Assembly: GCA_964036315.1 (NCBI GenBank)
Contig: OZ038496.1
Span: 20,312,185 to 20,376,184 of the forward strand
Direction: 5' to 3'
DNA length: 64,000 bases
DNA from: Acanthosepion esculentum
Lineage: Eukaryota; Mollusca; Cephalopoda; Sepiida; Sepiidae
In this document: in pieces, positions 32,035 to 42,778 of the stretch
How positions within the stretch are numbered: position 1 is the first letter of the stretch
Layout: every line of letters begins with the position of its first letter
Notes under the pieces: generated by a model
What the model saw: the letters and a program-made list of their open reading frames with translations, nothing else
Databases searched by the model: none
What the model was told of the DNA's origin: nothing
Translations under genes and position numbers: made by a program

Positions 32035-32128
32035 AAACAGTGTTACATTTACTGGCCTGAATGTTCAAGAAATTTCATACAAACTATGCATTCTCTGACA
32101 GGAGTTGAACCTGTATTCCTGAAATCAC
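32035..32128 (-). mobile_element. tRNA-derived SINE (family E), copy 2
   Basis: Shares 'gttacatttactggcctga', 'tgttcaagaaat' and 'tctctgacaggagttgaacct' with 1846-1930. The B-box equivalent is at about 32098-32112 on the minus strand. A CA/TA run truncates the head. Confidence 0.6.
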
Positions 32129-32146
32129 ACACACACACACACACAC

Positions 32147-32211
<65 letters not shown>
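32126..32211. repeat. (CA)n-(TA)n compound microsatellite
   Basis: About twelve CA units, then a TA tract of roughly 53 bp. Confidence 0.96.
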
Positions 32212-32212
<1 letters not shown>

Positions 32213-32444
32213 CCTTGATCCAATGACAAAGGTCAATCAAGATAATTGGAGAATGTCTGTGAAACATACAATTCAACCACTGGTAGGGCTGTTAATGTCC
32301 AAATCATATTATGGTTATATGACCTTTATATATATATATGCATAATCATCCCCTTGACCTTTGTTATTATAGGGAAGATCTGAATTCAGAAGTCACACTA
32401 ACTCTTTTCCACAACGGTCAATCAATGGTAACCATCAGCAATTC

Positions 32445-32708
32445 TAGTACAGTCATACTTGTCCATTGTTTGACATTGTCCAACCAGTCTTTGTGTTAGT
32501 GTCCTCTCCTACGTCCATCTTCAACGGTGCCTTGCATGATGGTCTTGCACAGGCTGTTGTGCCTTGTAATGTGTCCAAACCATGCCATTTTTCTCTGTTT
32601 GACAGTGGCAAGAAGAGGTTGCTGGTGTCACAAAACTTTCAACGCTTTTTCGCACAAACTCATTGTTTGCCAAGCTGTTTTCTCATGCATTTGTTCTCAA
32701 ATGTTTGG
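32445..32708 (-). pseudogene. LINE C-terminal fragment (third LINE type)
   Basis: On the minus strand the pieces QTFENKCMRK, NEFVRKSVESFVTPATS-like, KMAWFGHITRHNSLCKTIMQ-like and GTVEDGRRRGH appear in order across three frames. The string W(F)GH--R--SL-K-I-QGT-EG-RRRGR is the usual C-terminus of another endonuclease/reverse-transcriptase LINE group. The plus frames of 116 and 113 codons over it are antisense and microsatellite artefacts. Confidence 0.7.
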
Positions 32709-32710
32709 AT

Positions 32711-32712
<2 letters not shown>

Positions 32713-32781
<69 letters not shown>

Positions 32782-32801
32782 AGAGAGAGAGAGAGAGAGA
32801 G
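32713..32801. repeat. (TA)n-(GA)n microsatellite
   Basis: TA tract of about 65 bp followed by GA units. Confidence 0.97.
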
Positions 32802-33075
32802 GAAGAAAAGCCCTGATTTTATATCTCTGCTGCCTTGCAATAATATCCAAATACAGAAATTTCTATAGAAATAAATCAAGAGAAAAAACCTGAGGTGAAC
32901 TCATGAAAGCAGTTGGCTCTGAATACTGACAAATTTTTAGCAACTCCTGTCACAAAGCTAGCTCCAAATGTAATGCCTTGTATTCCTCTGGATCTTGTCG
33001 GTACAGCTGAGCAAGGAATCATGTATTTTTTGCAGCGAACAGACTCCATATATCATTGCCCAGTCACACTAATAT

Positions 33076-33076
33076 G

Positions 33077-33125
<49 letters not shown>

Positions 33126-33140
33126 CACTTGATATTGCAC

Positions 33141-33188
<48 letters not shown>

Positions 33189-33203
33189 CACTTGATATTG
33201 CAC

Positions 33204-33266
<63 letters not shown>

Positions 33267-33290
33267 ACACTTGATATTGCACAGATATAA
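33076..33290. repeat. Higher-order satellite: TA runs spaced by a 22-bp motif
   Basis: The motif 'aacacttgatattgcacaga' occurs three times (about 33124, 33187, 33266), each after a TA tract of 42-58 bp. The motif is invariant while the TA runs differ in length. Confidence 0.95.
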
Positions 33291-33687
33291 ACATGAGTTT
33301 TGCACTAATAATACTACTGTTCGTTGTTAAAGAAATAATTGATATTATCTAATACATCCGGCATCAACTCTTAGATTGCTTTATTTATGCTATTCACTGA
33401 TTATTTTTGTGCAAATAACACATAATATGGATCATGACTCATAGTTTGTTTTATTTTTTTACTGTATTTCTCTATTGCAGCAAAGAGAATTGACTAGGTT
33501 ATTTCTTCATGTCTGCAATCTTCAGCATTATGCAACCAGGTCTTTTCTAAAATTAGATAACTTATAAGTAATTTCTGTTTTGGGTAACCAATTGAAATGA
33601 CAAATGTATCATCCAAACTATTAATCATACATAGAAGTATAGAATAAATCTTGGGTACTAATCTAACAGTGGCAGCGTACACAGTGG
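33291..33687. other. No recognised feature
   Basis: AT-rich; may hold decayed upstream parts of the mariner copy, but I cannot read them. Confidence 0.35.
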
Positions 33688-34003
33688 ATTAAAGGATAAC
33701 CTGTTATTCTCCTCCATGACAATGCAAGGGCATATACAGAAATAGGAAGACAGGAAAAAAATTGGGAACTTGGTTGGTCTGTTCTACCTTATTCATTATA
33801 TTCGCCTAAACTTGCACCAACCAATTCTTACCTTTTCAATTGATTCAAAATACTTTGATATGAAAAACCATCTCTAACAAAAACAATAGCTTTTGTTGAA
33901 AGCTTATTCACATCAAAACCTGTGCAATTTTACTTAAAATGTATTGAATAGCTGCCTGATATGTGGCTACAAGTTATTGCTAATAATGGTGAATATACAA
34001 TTG
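33688..34003 (+). pseudogene. mariner transposase C-terminal half
   Basis: One plus frame reads PVILLHDNARAYTEIGRQ, then SVLPYSLYSPKLAPTNSYLF, later AFVESLFTSKPVQFYLKCIE and finally LPDMWLQVIANNGEYTI. HDNAR and YSP-LAP-(D) are landmark motifs of the DD34D catalytic domain; the last catalytic Asp is replaced by Asn here (APTN for APSD). Three in-frame stops (two after NSYLFN and FKIL, one after KCIE) inactivate it. Frame is otherwise retained over 100 codons. Confidence 0.88.
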
Positions 34004-34427
34004 ATATACATGGCCGAGTGGTTTGAATGCTCACTTTCTGACCATGAGATCCAGGTTCAATTCTTACCATGTCAGGAAGGTGACTTCTTGATGTTATTGG
34101 TCTGGAGGTGGCGATCCAGCACACTGCACATTTAGAAACTATACCACAGGTTGACCCAAGCCTTGTGAGAGAAATTGAGTAGATGTAACCCTTGGGAGTC
34201 ATCGATGGTTGTGCTAGCACAAAATCACATGTCATCGTGACTGAGGGTTTGAGCATTCTGGCTTTGTTCAGACTGTTGATCATGCTAGATAATGCGCACT
34301 CTCCAGAAACTGTAACTCAGCATAATTGCAGTATGAGGTATGTGGGTGCTGAACAAACACAAATGTACCTGAGCAGGCATCTACAGCGGGAATTAGTTAG
34401 CCCTCGATAGACAAGCATTCTTGAATA
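34004..34427 (+). mobile_element. tRNA-derived SINE (family V), copy 1
   Basis: 'tggccgagtgg' at 34011 is an excellent A box and 'ccaggttcaattctta' at 34051 a B box, with tRNA-like spacing. The body has 'ataccacaggttgaccca', 'aaaatcacatgtcatcgtg', 'actctccagaaactgtaac' and 'gctgaacaaacacaaatg'. A second copy at 52808-53228 follows the same order. It starts where the mariner ORF ends, so it may have inserted in the mariner 3' end. Confidence 0.8.
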
Positions 34428-34429
34428 CA

Positions 34430-34566
34430 AGTGGGCGCGTCATTTTAGATTTACATAATTGAATAAAAATAAGTTAACTATCTTCCAACATATCCCCATA
34501 AACTGTGCCTCTTATTCTTTAACTCTCTATCTTGAGTGGCTCCTGGGCCTTATTCAGGAGTAACAT
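34430..34566 (+). repeat. Interspersed repeat family C, end fragment
   Basis: 'actctctatcttgagtggc' and 'tcctgggccttattcagg' match the end of family C at 11265-11305. Confidence 0.5.
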
Positions 34567-35270
34567 TGCTTTAAAAAATAATATATACCAGACATTTTGT
34601 TTCTCCACTATCATTGTTTAGTATCTACCATCATTTGGTATTCTTATGTTATTTACTTCAAATCCACCATTTTAGGTTGTGGGACTGAATCTCCATAATT
34701 GTTTTTGACTTCCCTATTTTTATCATCATTTTTTTAAATATTTATTTTATTCCTTAATTATTTTTAGCATCCCCTTTGTCTATTTCTTCTCAGTTCTGTC
34801 AACTGTTACTGCCACTGAGCAGAAATCAAACTTGTTTTTTTTTTTTAATTAATGTTATTGCTTATTCCTACTGACTTGGTTACTTTTCATGGACAACTTT
34901 TCAACAGTAATCTGTAAATTTATTTTGTTCAGTTTTTTCTTTCATTTCTGAAATCTTTATTGCAATTGGTAATGTCAGTCTGGGATGATTTTATTTGTGG
35001 GTCTGAAAGAGAAAATGTTTTCTTTTGTAATATTTTTCCCTGCCAATTGCTCTAACTCTCCGTCCATTGCTGCTGGGAAGTCATTTTGGAGTAGAAGTTG
35101 TTAAAATGTAAAAGCTGTGATATACCCTCAGTCTGTACTTTTATCAAATCTATTTAACAGATTTTTCATGTACATGATATTAAAAAAGGTTTGTCTTTGT
35201 TATACAACTTTATTCTTTCATTTTTTTAAAAATGTATATTACATTCTTGTTTGTAGGGTGGAGGGGATTA
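34567..35270. other. No recognised feature
   Basis: T-rich low-complexity DNA. Confidence 0.4.
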
Positions 35271-35320
<50 letters not shown>

Positions 35321-35383
35321 CACACATATGCTTACATAGACACTAATATATATGGAACCTTTTTCTACTACAGCCTGGGTATG

Positions 35384-35432
<49 letters not shown>
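35271..35432. repeat. Clustered CT, TA, GA and GACA tracts
   Basis: CT units, TA run (35285-35316), then TA-GA-(GACA)n from about 35382 to 35432. Confidence 0.93.
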
Positions 35433-35434
<2 letters not shown>

Positions 35435-35549
35435 AAGAGAATTTTTACATATCAAAACAATTTTAAGAAAATTTATATCAAAGTGGAAAATTTTTTCATG
35501 TGATGCATTTCATCTGTTAGGACTTCACTGGACTAATGTAGGATACAAA

Positions 35550-35640
35550 GCAACAAAAGTGATAAAAACATAAACAAAAACAAAAATTAAATCAGCTAGA
35601 CTATATACTCAAACATATTTTTAAAAAAAAGAAAACATTT
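35550..35640 (+). mobile_element. Penelope-like 3' end scrap
   Basis: 'caacaaaagtgataaaaaca' and 'aaatcagctagactatat' parallel 46400-46460 in the Penelope copy at 46083 and 12340-12380. Confidence 0.4.
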
Positions 35641-35783
35641 CATGGAAAAGTTTAATTTCAGTATTTCTTCTCCTTTGTGTGCATGTGAAGTCACATCAGC
35701 ACAAACAACACTTTAGTTCTATGAAGTCCTAAAAGACAAATCATCTCGCATGAAATTTTTTCCCACATCATAGATTTTCCTCT

Positions 35784-35786
<3 letters not shown>

Positions 35787-35824
<38 letters not shown>

Positions 35825-35865
35825 TTATTTATATATTTTAATATATATAGAAATTTATTTATATA

Positions 35866-35913
<48 letters not shown>

Positions 35914-35960
35914 CATATACATACTGACCACTAATATTATATATATATATATGTGGATAG
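35787..35960. repeat. (TA)n tracts with a duplicated spacer
   Basis: The 30-bp piece 'aaatttatttatatatttta' occurs twice (35821, 35851) between TA tracts. Confidence 0.9.
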
Positions 35961-36044
35961 AAAGAGAGAAATACATCAATAAAGCTACAATCTAATGATA
36001 AAAAACACTTCTGTGTTTGTGTGTGTGTTATAAAAATATAATTT

Positions 36045-36414
36045 TAAAGTATGCTATATTTATGGTTAAAAGTGCTCAATATCAAGGATAGAGTGTATGC
36101 AAATATAAAGAGGATATTGAAGTCAATACTCAGTGGTGACAGTCTGCTTCAACAAACAATAATAAATAAAAAAGTTAACAAACAACATTATAAAATAGCT
36201 ACAAAACTGTATCCAGATCCACAATTATTTCCACTCAATAGCCCCTAGAATTAGTTGAAATGTAGATGTTACTGCCCACCAAAATAACTATTAGAATAAT
36301 ACAATATGCCTACCCATAATGCACCATTGACCAGCATATGTAAATAGTCAAGCCAAAACATAATTGTATTTATGCATGAAACAGACTGTCACTACTAGGT
36401 GGTAACTTCAATGT

Positions 36415-36445
<31 letters not shown>
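36045..36445. repeat. Family G copies in inverted arrangement
   Basis: Forward: 'aaaagtgctcaatatcaagg' and 'ggtgacagtctgcttcaac' (36060-36155). Inverted: 'aaacagactgtcactacta' and 'ggtaacttcaatgtcc' (36380-36418), followed by a TA tract. The two arms could pair across about 230 bp. Confidence 0.6.
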
Positions 36446-36449
<4 letters not shown>

Positions 36450-36645
36450 AGGTAATCAATCTGTTGGAATATAATCCAGGTGGATCCTAGTAATATTAGT
36501 TATTAAAACTGATCCACAGTGAGCTTGATGTATTAATTAGAACAGAGCATATGCTCCGAGACAGACATTTAGGGGCTGATGATAGCCGCGTACAGAACAA
36601 CTTGAAATAGACTATCTTCTATGTTGAGATAATTTTTTCTTTTTT
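36446..36645 (+). repeat. Repeat family G2 ('AGCCCCTAA' type)
   Basis: 'gagcatatgctccgagacag', 'catttaggggctgatgata' and 'gaaatagactatcttctatg' match, in reverse, 47785-47890. The upstream part 'aaaactgatccacagtgagc' matches 38195-38215. Confidence 0.65.
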
Positions 36646-36654
36646 GGCTGTAAA

Positions 36655-37070
36655 ATAAATATATATTCTGTCTGAATTTCTGGGATGAGGAGTTATTATT
36701 ATACACACTATTTAAATATGGACAATTATCCTCATGTTTGATGTTTTTATCATAATATTTCAGCTATTGTACTTTCTGGCCTTCATCAGGAGTATGTCAA
36801 TCCAGGTAGCTTACAGGGAATTATGAACTGAATCCTTTATTTCATCTATGGGGGTAGACTGTTCTCATTTGACTATGTCTAAGCATATCACGTCTAGTTC
36901 TCATTTTTATTACTGCTCTGTTATTTCCACTGAATCCAAGTACACAGAACATGGCCCAGGGATTGAACTCACAATTACTATCTCACTCAAATTCACAAAC
37001 CAATTCTTTAACCCAATAGTGGATTAAGCAACAAAGATGAGGACAATAATCTGCATATAAATAATATATA
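36655..37070. repeat. Family D inverted pair
   Basis: Forward part 36655-36900 ('gaatttctgggatgagga', 'tttcagctattgtactttct', 'ttcatcaggagtatgtcaat'). Reverse part 37033-37070 ('aacaaagatgaggacaata'). This forward-then-reverse layout also occurs at 24575-25212 and 52080-52215. Confidence 0.6.
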
Positions 37071-37074
37071 GCCA

Positions 37075-37150
37075 TACATACATACATATACATACATATA
37101 TATATATATACATATACATACATATATATATATATATATACATGTATATA
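37075..37150. repeat. (TA)n/(TACA)n tract
   Basis: TA units with frequent 'catacata' interruptions. Confidence 0.93.
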
Positions 37151-37159
37151 TTATAAAAC

Positions 37160-37290
37160 AGTTATTGGTCAGAGTTAAATTCAGCCAGGAAACAGTTGTA
37201 TTAAAAATTAGTCAGTACGCATATAAAGAAAATAGAGAATAAAAATTTAACATGCAGAACTTTTAAATTTTAAAAATTAGGAGATCAGCC
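37160..37290 (+). repeat. Interspersed repeat pair member (with 11917-12030)
   Basis: 'gtcagagttaaattcagcca', 'ggaaacagttgtattaaaaa' and 'aacatgcagaacttttaaa'. No further copies seen. Confidence 0.6.
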
Positions 37291-38111
37291 AATCACACTT
37301 TATATTATCAAGTTTTTAACCTTTAGACATCCTCAGGCGATATAGGCCAAAAATATTTTCATTTAGATATTTCCTTGAACTCTTCATAGCTTTCTACAAT
37401 GTAGTTGTAGGGTTAAATTCCCATAGCAAATAATACATTCTTCAACGTAAAAAATAGTAGCAAAAGCTAAGCTTTGATCTCCAGCCTCCATTTGGACAAT
37501 CAAAGAACTCTGGCACCTATTTTTTGATGTGGGGAAACTCTAAAATATCCATAAACATTGATGTGGTTTTAATTTTGTTTCCAGTCTAATGAATTTAATC
37601 ATGCATGTTGAAAACTAACCAGAATTGTTTTTCTCTGTTTGCTGGGACGTTAATTCTCTTATCTCTGCATGCATTTAGGAATTTATTATCATGCTGAGTA
37701 AATAAAACAAAAAAAAAACAAAAACCACATCATGGAGGATCAACATTTTAATGAAATAAAAGCAAAAAGATGATAAACTTATCTAACCACTGATCTAAGT
37801 TGTCTTCAGCCTTGTTATGAGATGATGTTGATGTAGATTGATTGTTGAAAGATGTTTAAGTTCTCTCCCTTGAGAAACCATGTCCTCAGCTCTGATGCTG
37901 ATTCATGGATATTATTAACATATATTAAAGTTCTTCAAGAGGTGTTAAACCTTAGTTGAGAAAATATAAAATTGTTATAATTTAAAATCAGTTGTGTTTT
38001 AGTTTATTTTTACAATAGTAATATCTTTATACACAACAGTGATTCAGAATAAAATTATTTTTCTGATAACATTGGTCCATCTGCAAAACATGTCAAAATA
38101 CTAGTTTTCCA
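37291..38111. other. No recognised feature
   Basis: AT-rich; nothing assignable. Confidence 0.4.
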
Positions 38112-38402
38112 ATTAGTCTTTTACACACACACACACACACATACATATATAGGTAATAATCCATTGGTAAATAATCCAAGTGAATATAAAATATTAAAAC
38201 TGATCCACAAAAAGAGCTCAATGTATTTATTATAACAGAGCATATAAATTACATAGAATAAAAATCCAAAGTTACCTCATTCATCAACTGAGTTGACAAG
38301 GCCTACAAGCAAATCTTGTGGGTCAAAATAGCTATTCAAATGAGGTAACTTTAGATTTTTATTCTATGTAATATATTATATATATATATATATATACTGA
38401 TA
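38112..38402. repeat. CA tract, family G2 piece and 34-bp foldback
   Basis: After a CA run (38114-38141), 38150-38245 resembles 36446-36555. Then arms 38248-38281 and 38339-38372 are inverted copies ('ttacatagaataaaaatcc' and its complement) with one mismatch and a 57-bp loop. A TA tract closes the segment. Confidence 0.85.
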
Positions 38403-38517
38403 ATGTAAGTGGTAAATATACACATACATATGCAATCATATATCTAAAATATAAATATATATACATACATACACATATTTGAATTTAGTGTATTGGGGCA
38501 GCAGATCATTATTCAAT

Positions 38518-38910
38518 ATTTTTGTTAAATATATTGTTAACGGATGTCTGTTATGTTTGATTATGAGTTGTTCTAAGCTTTGTATAGTGGCTTTAGTTTC
38601 ATGAGAAAATAAAGACAAAAACTGTTCAACATTTGGATATTTTTTTATTATGCTGTTTCTCAATCTAAGCTTTCAGCTTAATAAAGTCATCATCAGAGTG
38701 GTTATATGGACATTACAACAGAGATGTTCACCAGCCTGTTATGTTTACATAGAAGTTTGCTATACAACGATAATGGTCGCGGAACAGCAGGTCGTAAATT
38801 TGTAATGTGGTTCTATGATGAAACTAAAGCCACTATATGAAGCTTGGAACAGCTCATGATCAAACATAAGAGACATTCGTTGTCTGTTATATTTAACAAT
38901 ATATGTTTGA
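38518..38910. repeat. Long inverted repeat with about 200-bp loop
   Basis: 'gattatgagttgttctaagc' and 'tagtggctttagtttcatg' (38548-38605) face 'tgaaactaaagccactata' and 'cttggaacagctcatgatca' (38818-38872). Divergence is about 10%. The minus frame of 75 codons here crosses the arm and is not credible as a gene. Confidence 0.8.
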
Positions 38911-38915
38911 ATACA

Positions 38916-38918
<3 letters not shown>

Positions 38919-38965
<47 letters not shown>
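38919..38965. repeat. (CA)n microsatellite
   Basis: About 22 CA units. It gives a false Cys-Val frame. Confidence 0.96.
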
Positions 38966-38966
<1 letters not shown>

Positions 38967-39104
38967 AGCAATTCATGGTTTTTTAATGTATTATTAATAT
39001 TATATATATATTATTTTTAATAAGTACTTCTCTTTGAGGAGATTGTTCTTGTCAGTGAAATTAATATCTGCTGGTATCAAAAGTTTTATTAAAGAAAATG
39101 TACC

Positions 39105-39300
39105 AAGTTTGGATTCCATTAGAGTTCATTACATTCACTTATGTGCTAATACTCTTGGGAAAGGTATGAATCCATCTCTGCTCCCCACTAGCTATGAGTA
39201 AATTGCAGCACAGACGGGAATCTATAGCCTTGGGTGGCAACCAGTCTAGAAAATGGACAAATCTGAATTTAGAACCTGAGGCAGGTCATTTGGATACCTT
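39105..39300 (+). mobile_element. tRNA-type SINE, central domain
   Basis: 'gagttcattacattcactta', 'cttgggaaaggtatgaatcc', 'ccccactagctatgagtaaa', 'gccttgggtggcaaccagt' then 'ctagaaaatgg'. One of the best copies of the central domain. Confidence 0.7.
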
Positions 39301-39693
39301 GTGACACACTGTTCTCTGTATTCAGACCTCTCAAAAAATGTGGTTGCCTCGGCACAAGCCCTCACCACTATAATAAAATGATATGTACAATTAGTCTGGC
39401 TGGGTCTAAGAACTGAGCTGCTAGACATCAAAACGTGACAGGAAAGTCCTCCATTTTATTACATAATTAAGTTCTCTTTGAATAACATTCAAATGAATTA
39501 GTAACCTTTGTCGGTATTATTAAGCTTCATAGATTTTCGCTTCCATATTTTTCTCTCACTTCTTATTTTGGTGATGTTCCTTTATGACCAAGCAAAACCC
39601 TACCACAATGAATAGGTATTCTCACAGGGAGGCCCCATGCCTTAAGCACCTATTGGGACATAAGCTCAACACATACCTCAAATGGAACTTATA

Positions 39694-39770
39694 TTAGGTT
39701 GGTGCAAAAATAATGTTGTTTTTTACATTCAACTTCAGTCAAAAAACGACATTATTTTTGCACCAACCTA
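39694..39770. mobile_element. 77-bp mariner MITE
   Basis: A near-perfect palindrome: 'taggttggtgcaaaaataat' at one end and its complement at the other, with a 15-20 bp centre. The outer sequence is that of a mariner terminal repeat, and TA flanks both ends. The layout is like the human MADE1 element (two Hsmar1-type ends back to back). No transposase. Confidence 0.92.
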
Positions 39771-39774
39771 CTAC

Positions 39775-40080
39775 ATACAATTCATCACTAAAGATACTAG
39801 GAGATGGTTGGTTTCCCTGTACTGTTCCAGTAAATACCTGACTCTTCCTGCTCACCTCTACCTTTACAAGAGCCAGATTAGGCCCAAAATGGAGTACTGC
39901 TGCCATATATGGGCAGTAGCTTCCTAGTCTTGATAGGGTCCAAAAGTGTCTCAATGTCCTTGAGAATAATGAATTATTTTCCACTCTACAACCACTTTCC
40001 CACAGCCAAAACCCTGAATGCTTCTTGCTGCTCTATCACTATTTTCATGGATGTGTTCAGAATTGTGACTGGTTGAAATA
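39775..40080 (+). pseudogene. jockey/CR1-like LINE fragment
   Basis: The frame reads TKDTRRWLVSLYCSSKYLTL, then YKSQIRPKMEYCCHIWAVAS. After a stop it continues as VQKCLNVLENNELFSTLQ-like and LSHSQNPECFLLLYHYFHG. IRP-MEYC-H-W is the landmark just upstream of the C-terminal domain in this LINE group. It begins immediately beside the mariner MITE, so the MITE may have inserted in this copy. Confidence 0.8.
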
Positions 40081-40444
40081 TATATCAAGTAAAGAACTTA
40101 AATATGTTAGCATCATTTTCTATATTTAAAGTGATTGTTTGTATGGTGGCTTGTGTATATTCTACACCAACTAATTCCATATTTACTTTCAACTTCAGTC
40201 CTGACAGATAAATAAGAATTTCCTGTTTAATATGAAATGTAATGTTAATGTTGCTTATAACATTTGCACTTCCTGGTTTAATCTTTAAAAAAAGTTAAAA
40301 ACACAGTATTTAGAAAGCATTAAGCTATTCTGAATGATGTCAACTGTAAAGAAAGAAATGAGGAAAAAACTAATCCAAGTAAAAAATAAATAAATAAAAT
40401 TGAAAAAGCTTTTGGAAAATCATGCATAACCTAACTGGATAAAA

Positions 40445-40445
<1 letters not shown>
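40081..40445. other. No recognised feature
   Basis: AT-rich, unassigned. Confidence 0.4.
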
Positions 40446-40505
<60 letters not shown>

Positions 40506-40800
40506 CAATCAGTTCATATCTAAGTCTGCTTCCATCTATATTCATATGTAAGTCTGCTTCTATCTATCTCTGTTCCTATAACAATCTCCATATCTCAGTC
40601 CATTCATATCTAACTTTACTTCTATCTATCTATCTATCTATCTCTGTCTGTTTATATCTAAGTCTACTTCTATCTATTAAAGTCTGTTCATATGTAAGTC
40701 TGCTTCTATCTATCTATTTATCTATCTCTGACTGTTCCTATAAACAATCTTTATATCTCTGTCCCTATCTAAGTTTGCTTTTATCTAACTATCCATATAT
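40446..40800 (+). repeat. (TATC)n tract and derived minisatellite
   Basis: About 15 TATC units, then 30-40 bp irregular units such as 'agttcatatctaagtctgct' and 'tctatctatctctgttccta'. A short outlier lies at 41155-41225, and the same unit in reverse at 8691-8885. Confidence 0.9.
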
Positions 40801-41225
40801 ATATTCTAACAGAAAAAACAAAACAGAATGTATTTATTTATGCTGAGCAATCTCTGTCTGCAAGGATGGATAATTTTCTCTTTTCATTTGTTTGGCTTCC
40901 ATTTGTTTGATTTCATATCATTTGCATAAAACTCTATCTTTAGGTGTGAAGAGCATACAAAACAGTCCAAAAGCATGCAATGTAGTACAAATAACATAAA
41001 CTTTCAAAGTAAAAACATATTGGCCAGCCTCTCAGTGATTAGAGATGACATTAATAAAAGCTTGTCATCAGTTAAAGCGTCAGGAAGCATACCCATAAAA
41101 AAATTTATGATGAGAAGCCACTGCATCATCATCATCATAATATATAAGATATCAGTATCTCAGTCTGCTTCTATCTATCCATTTATCTATTTACCTCAGT
41201 CTGTTCCTATTTTAGCTATAGAAAT

Positions 41226-41667
41226 CAATTTTGGTGACAGTGCTATCTAAAGTTCTTAGCCACACCAAGACAAGAAATGAAGACTCCAAATACAGAAATC
41301 TAAAAGGAATTCTTTATGGTTTTGATTTTTTTTTTCACAGGATATAAATTAAATATGGTCCCAGCAAATCTGATTGATGATTTGCATGCAAAAAATTTAA
41401 GACTGGGAAAAGGAATAAAGAAAATTTTCCTCAAAATTCAATTTTTCTTTTTGGAATCATAAATTTTATTAATTGATGATGATTCATTTTTATTTTATTT
41501 TTTTTACAATTAAATTAATTATGAGCAATAATTAGAAAAAAAAATTTGATTTTGAAATTTTATGAGTACTGGAACCAAGAGAAGAAAAGCTAGGTTAAAG
41601 TAAAATGCACAATTGTTTACCTCAGGAAGTAAATACCAAAATGACCCAAGATTCTCCCAATATACCT
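41226..41667. other. No recognised feature
   Basis: AT-rich, unassigned. Confidence 0.4.
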
Positions 41668-41950
41668 TCAAAATAATCTTAAGGTAGAACAGTTTCCTGG
41701 AAAAAAAATAATGACTATTTTTATTATTAACACCTTCTGCTCTTGAGTGGGGGAACTTCTGTAACAGCCCTCTGTAAGTAAATTAAAGAAAGTGGCTAAT
41801 CCAGAGGTATCTTTAACAGCATTGCTGTAACTGACATATACAGAGTCCTCTGATTGGTCAATAAACAAGCCAATGACAGCCCTGCCTTGATTACACCTTG
41901 GAAAAATGAAAATGTGCCAAGCTGATCTCTGACAAACAACCACATTGAAA
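41668..41950 (-). other. Less AT-rich patch with paired CCAAT motifs
   Basis: The 91-codon minus frame is the longest here outside repeats. On the minus strand 'attggcttgtttattgacca' and 'ccaatcagaggactctg' place two CCAAT-type motifs close together (one inverted). It might be an old LTR or a promoter relic, but no TATA box, LTR ends or protein similarity is recognised. Confidence 0.25.
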
Positions 41951-42327
41951 CTTCAATGAACATGCATGTACCATTTAAACAATTATTTCTAATTATGGCC
42001 CATTATTAGAACTTGACCCCCACTTGTACACTTGTAATGTTGCCTGCAACAATATGAAAAGAGTGTAAAGTGTAAGTTCAATAAGGGAACATGTAAACAA
42101 CACCTTGCTCCCATAAGAATAATCCTTGTGTATAACATTGTCATTCTAAGAATATCTCATTGTAATAGACATTTAAAGATAATAGAAGTATTTTATATAA
42201 AACAATTTAAACAAACCTCAAACTAGCTTTCATTGAAACTGGGCGCATCATTTTGGCAGTATGTTAAGGGGACCCCAACATGGAATAATTACTACTCCTA
42301 TGGATACAAATATATGTATATTTGTAT

Positions 42328-42329
42328 GT

Positions 42330-42397
<68 letters not shown>

Positions 42398-42398
42398 C
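42328..42398. repeat. (CA)n-(TA)n microsatellite
   Basis: About 23 CA units then a short TA run. Confidence 0.96.
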
Positions 42399-42449
42399 CA
42401 ATGCGATGAGAATGAAAGTAATATATAAATTCTAACGTTCGCAGCGTTA

Positions 42450-42705
42450 ATTAAAAAAAGAGCCCGATACAGGTAGTAGAGCGATAATTATTTATTTATT
42501 ATAATTTTATCATATAGACAAAACCATTTTACTCACAACTAAGATGCAACTTGGTTTCAGTGCATTTTAACTGCACATCTACGGGTGAGGGTCGGAAATG
42601 GTTATGAACGATCCTGTTTGTAGGCAAGCCCGGAATGCAGTTAAAATGAACTGAAACCAAGTTGCATCTTTGTTGTGAGTAAAATGGTTTTATCTATATG
42701 ATAAA

Positions 42706-42773
<68 letters not shown>
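42450..42773. mobile_element. Foldback element, 78-bp arms
   Basis: 42498-42575 and 42636-42713 are inverted copies with about three mismatches ('ccattttactcacaactaag' against its complement). The 60-bp loop is GC-richer ('ctacgggtgagggtcgg'). Just outside the left arm is the family G core 'agcccgatacaggtagtaga'. A TA tract adjoins the right arm. Confidence 0.88.

Positions 42774-42774
<1 letters not shown>

Positions 42775-42778
<4 letters not shown>

Noticed and set aside
33056..33305. Tyr-Ile repeat open frames
   Set aside because: Translation of TA microsatellites in either strand; same at 1623, 13613, 32049, 32466, 46434 and others.
34011..34070. Functional tRNA gene
   Set aside because: A and B boxes are good, but acceptor stem pairing and a proper 3' end are missing and a long SINE body follows.
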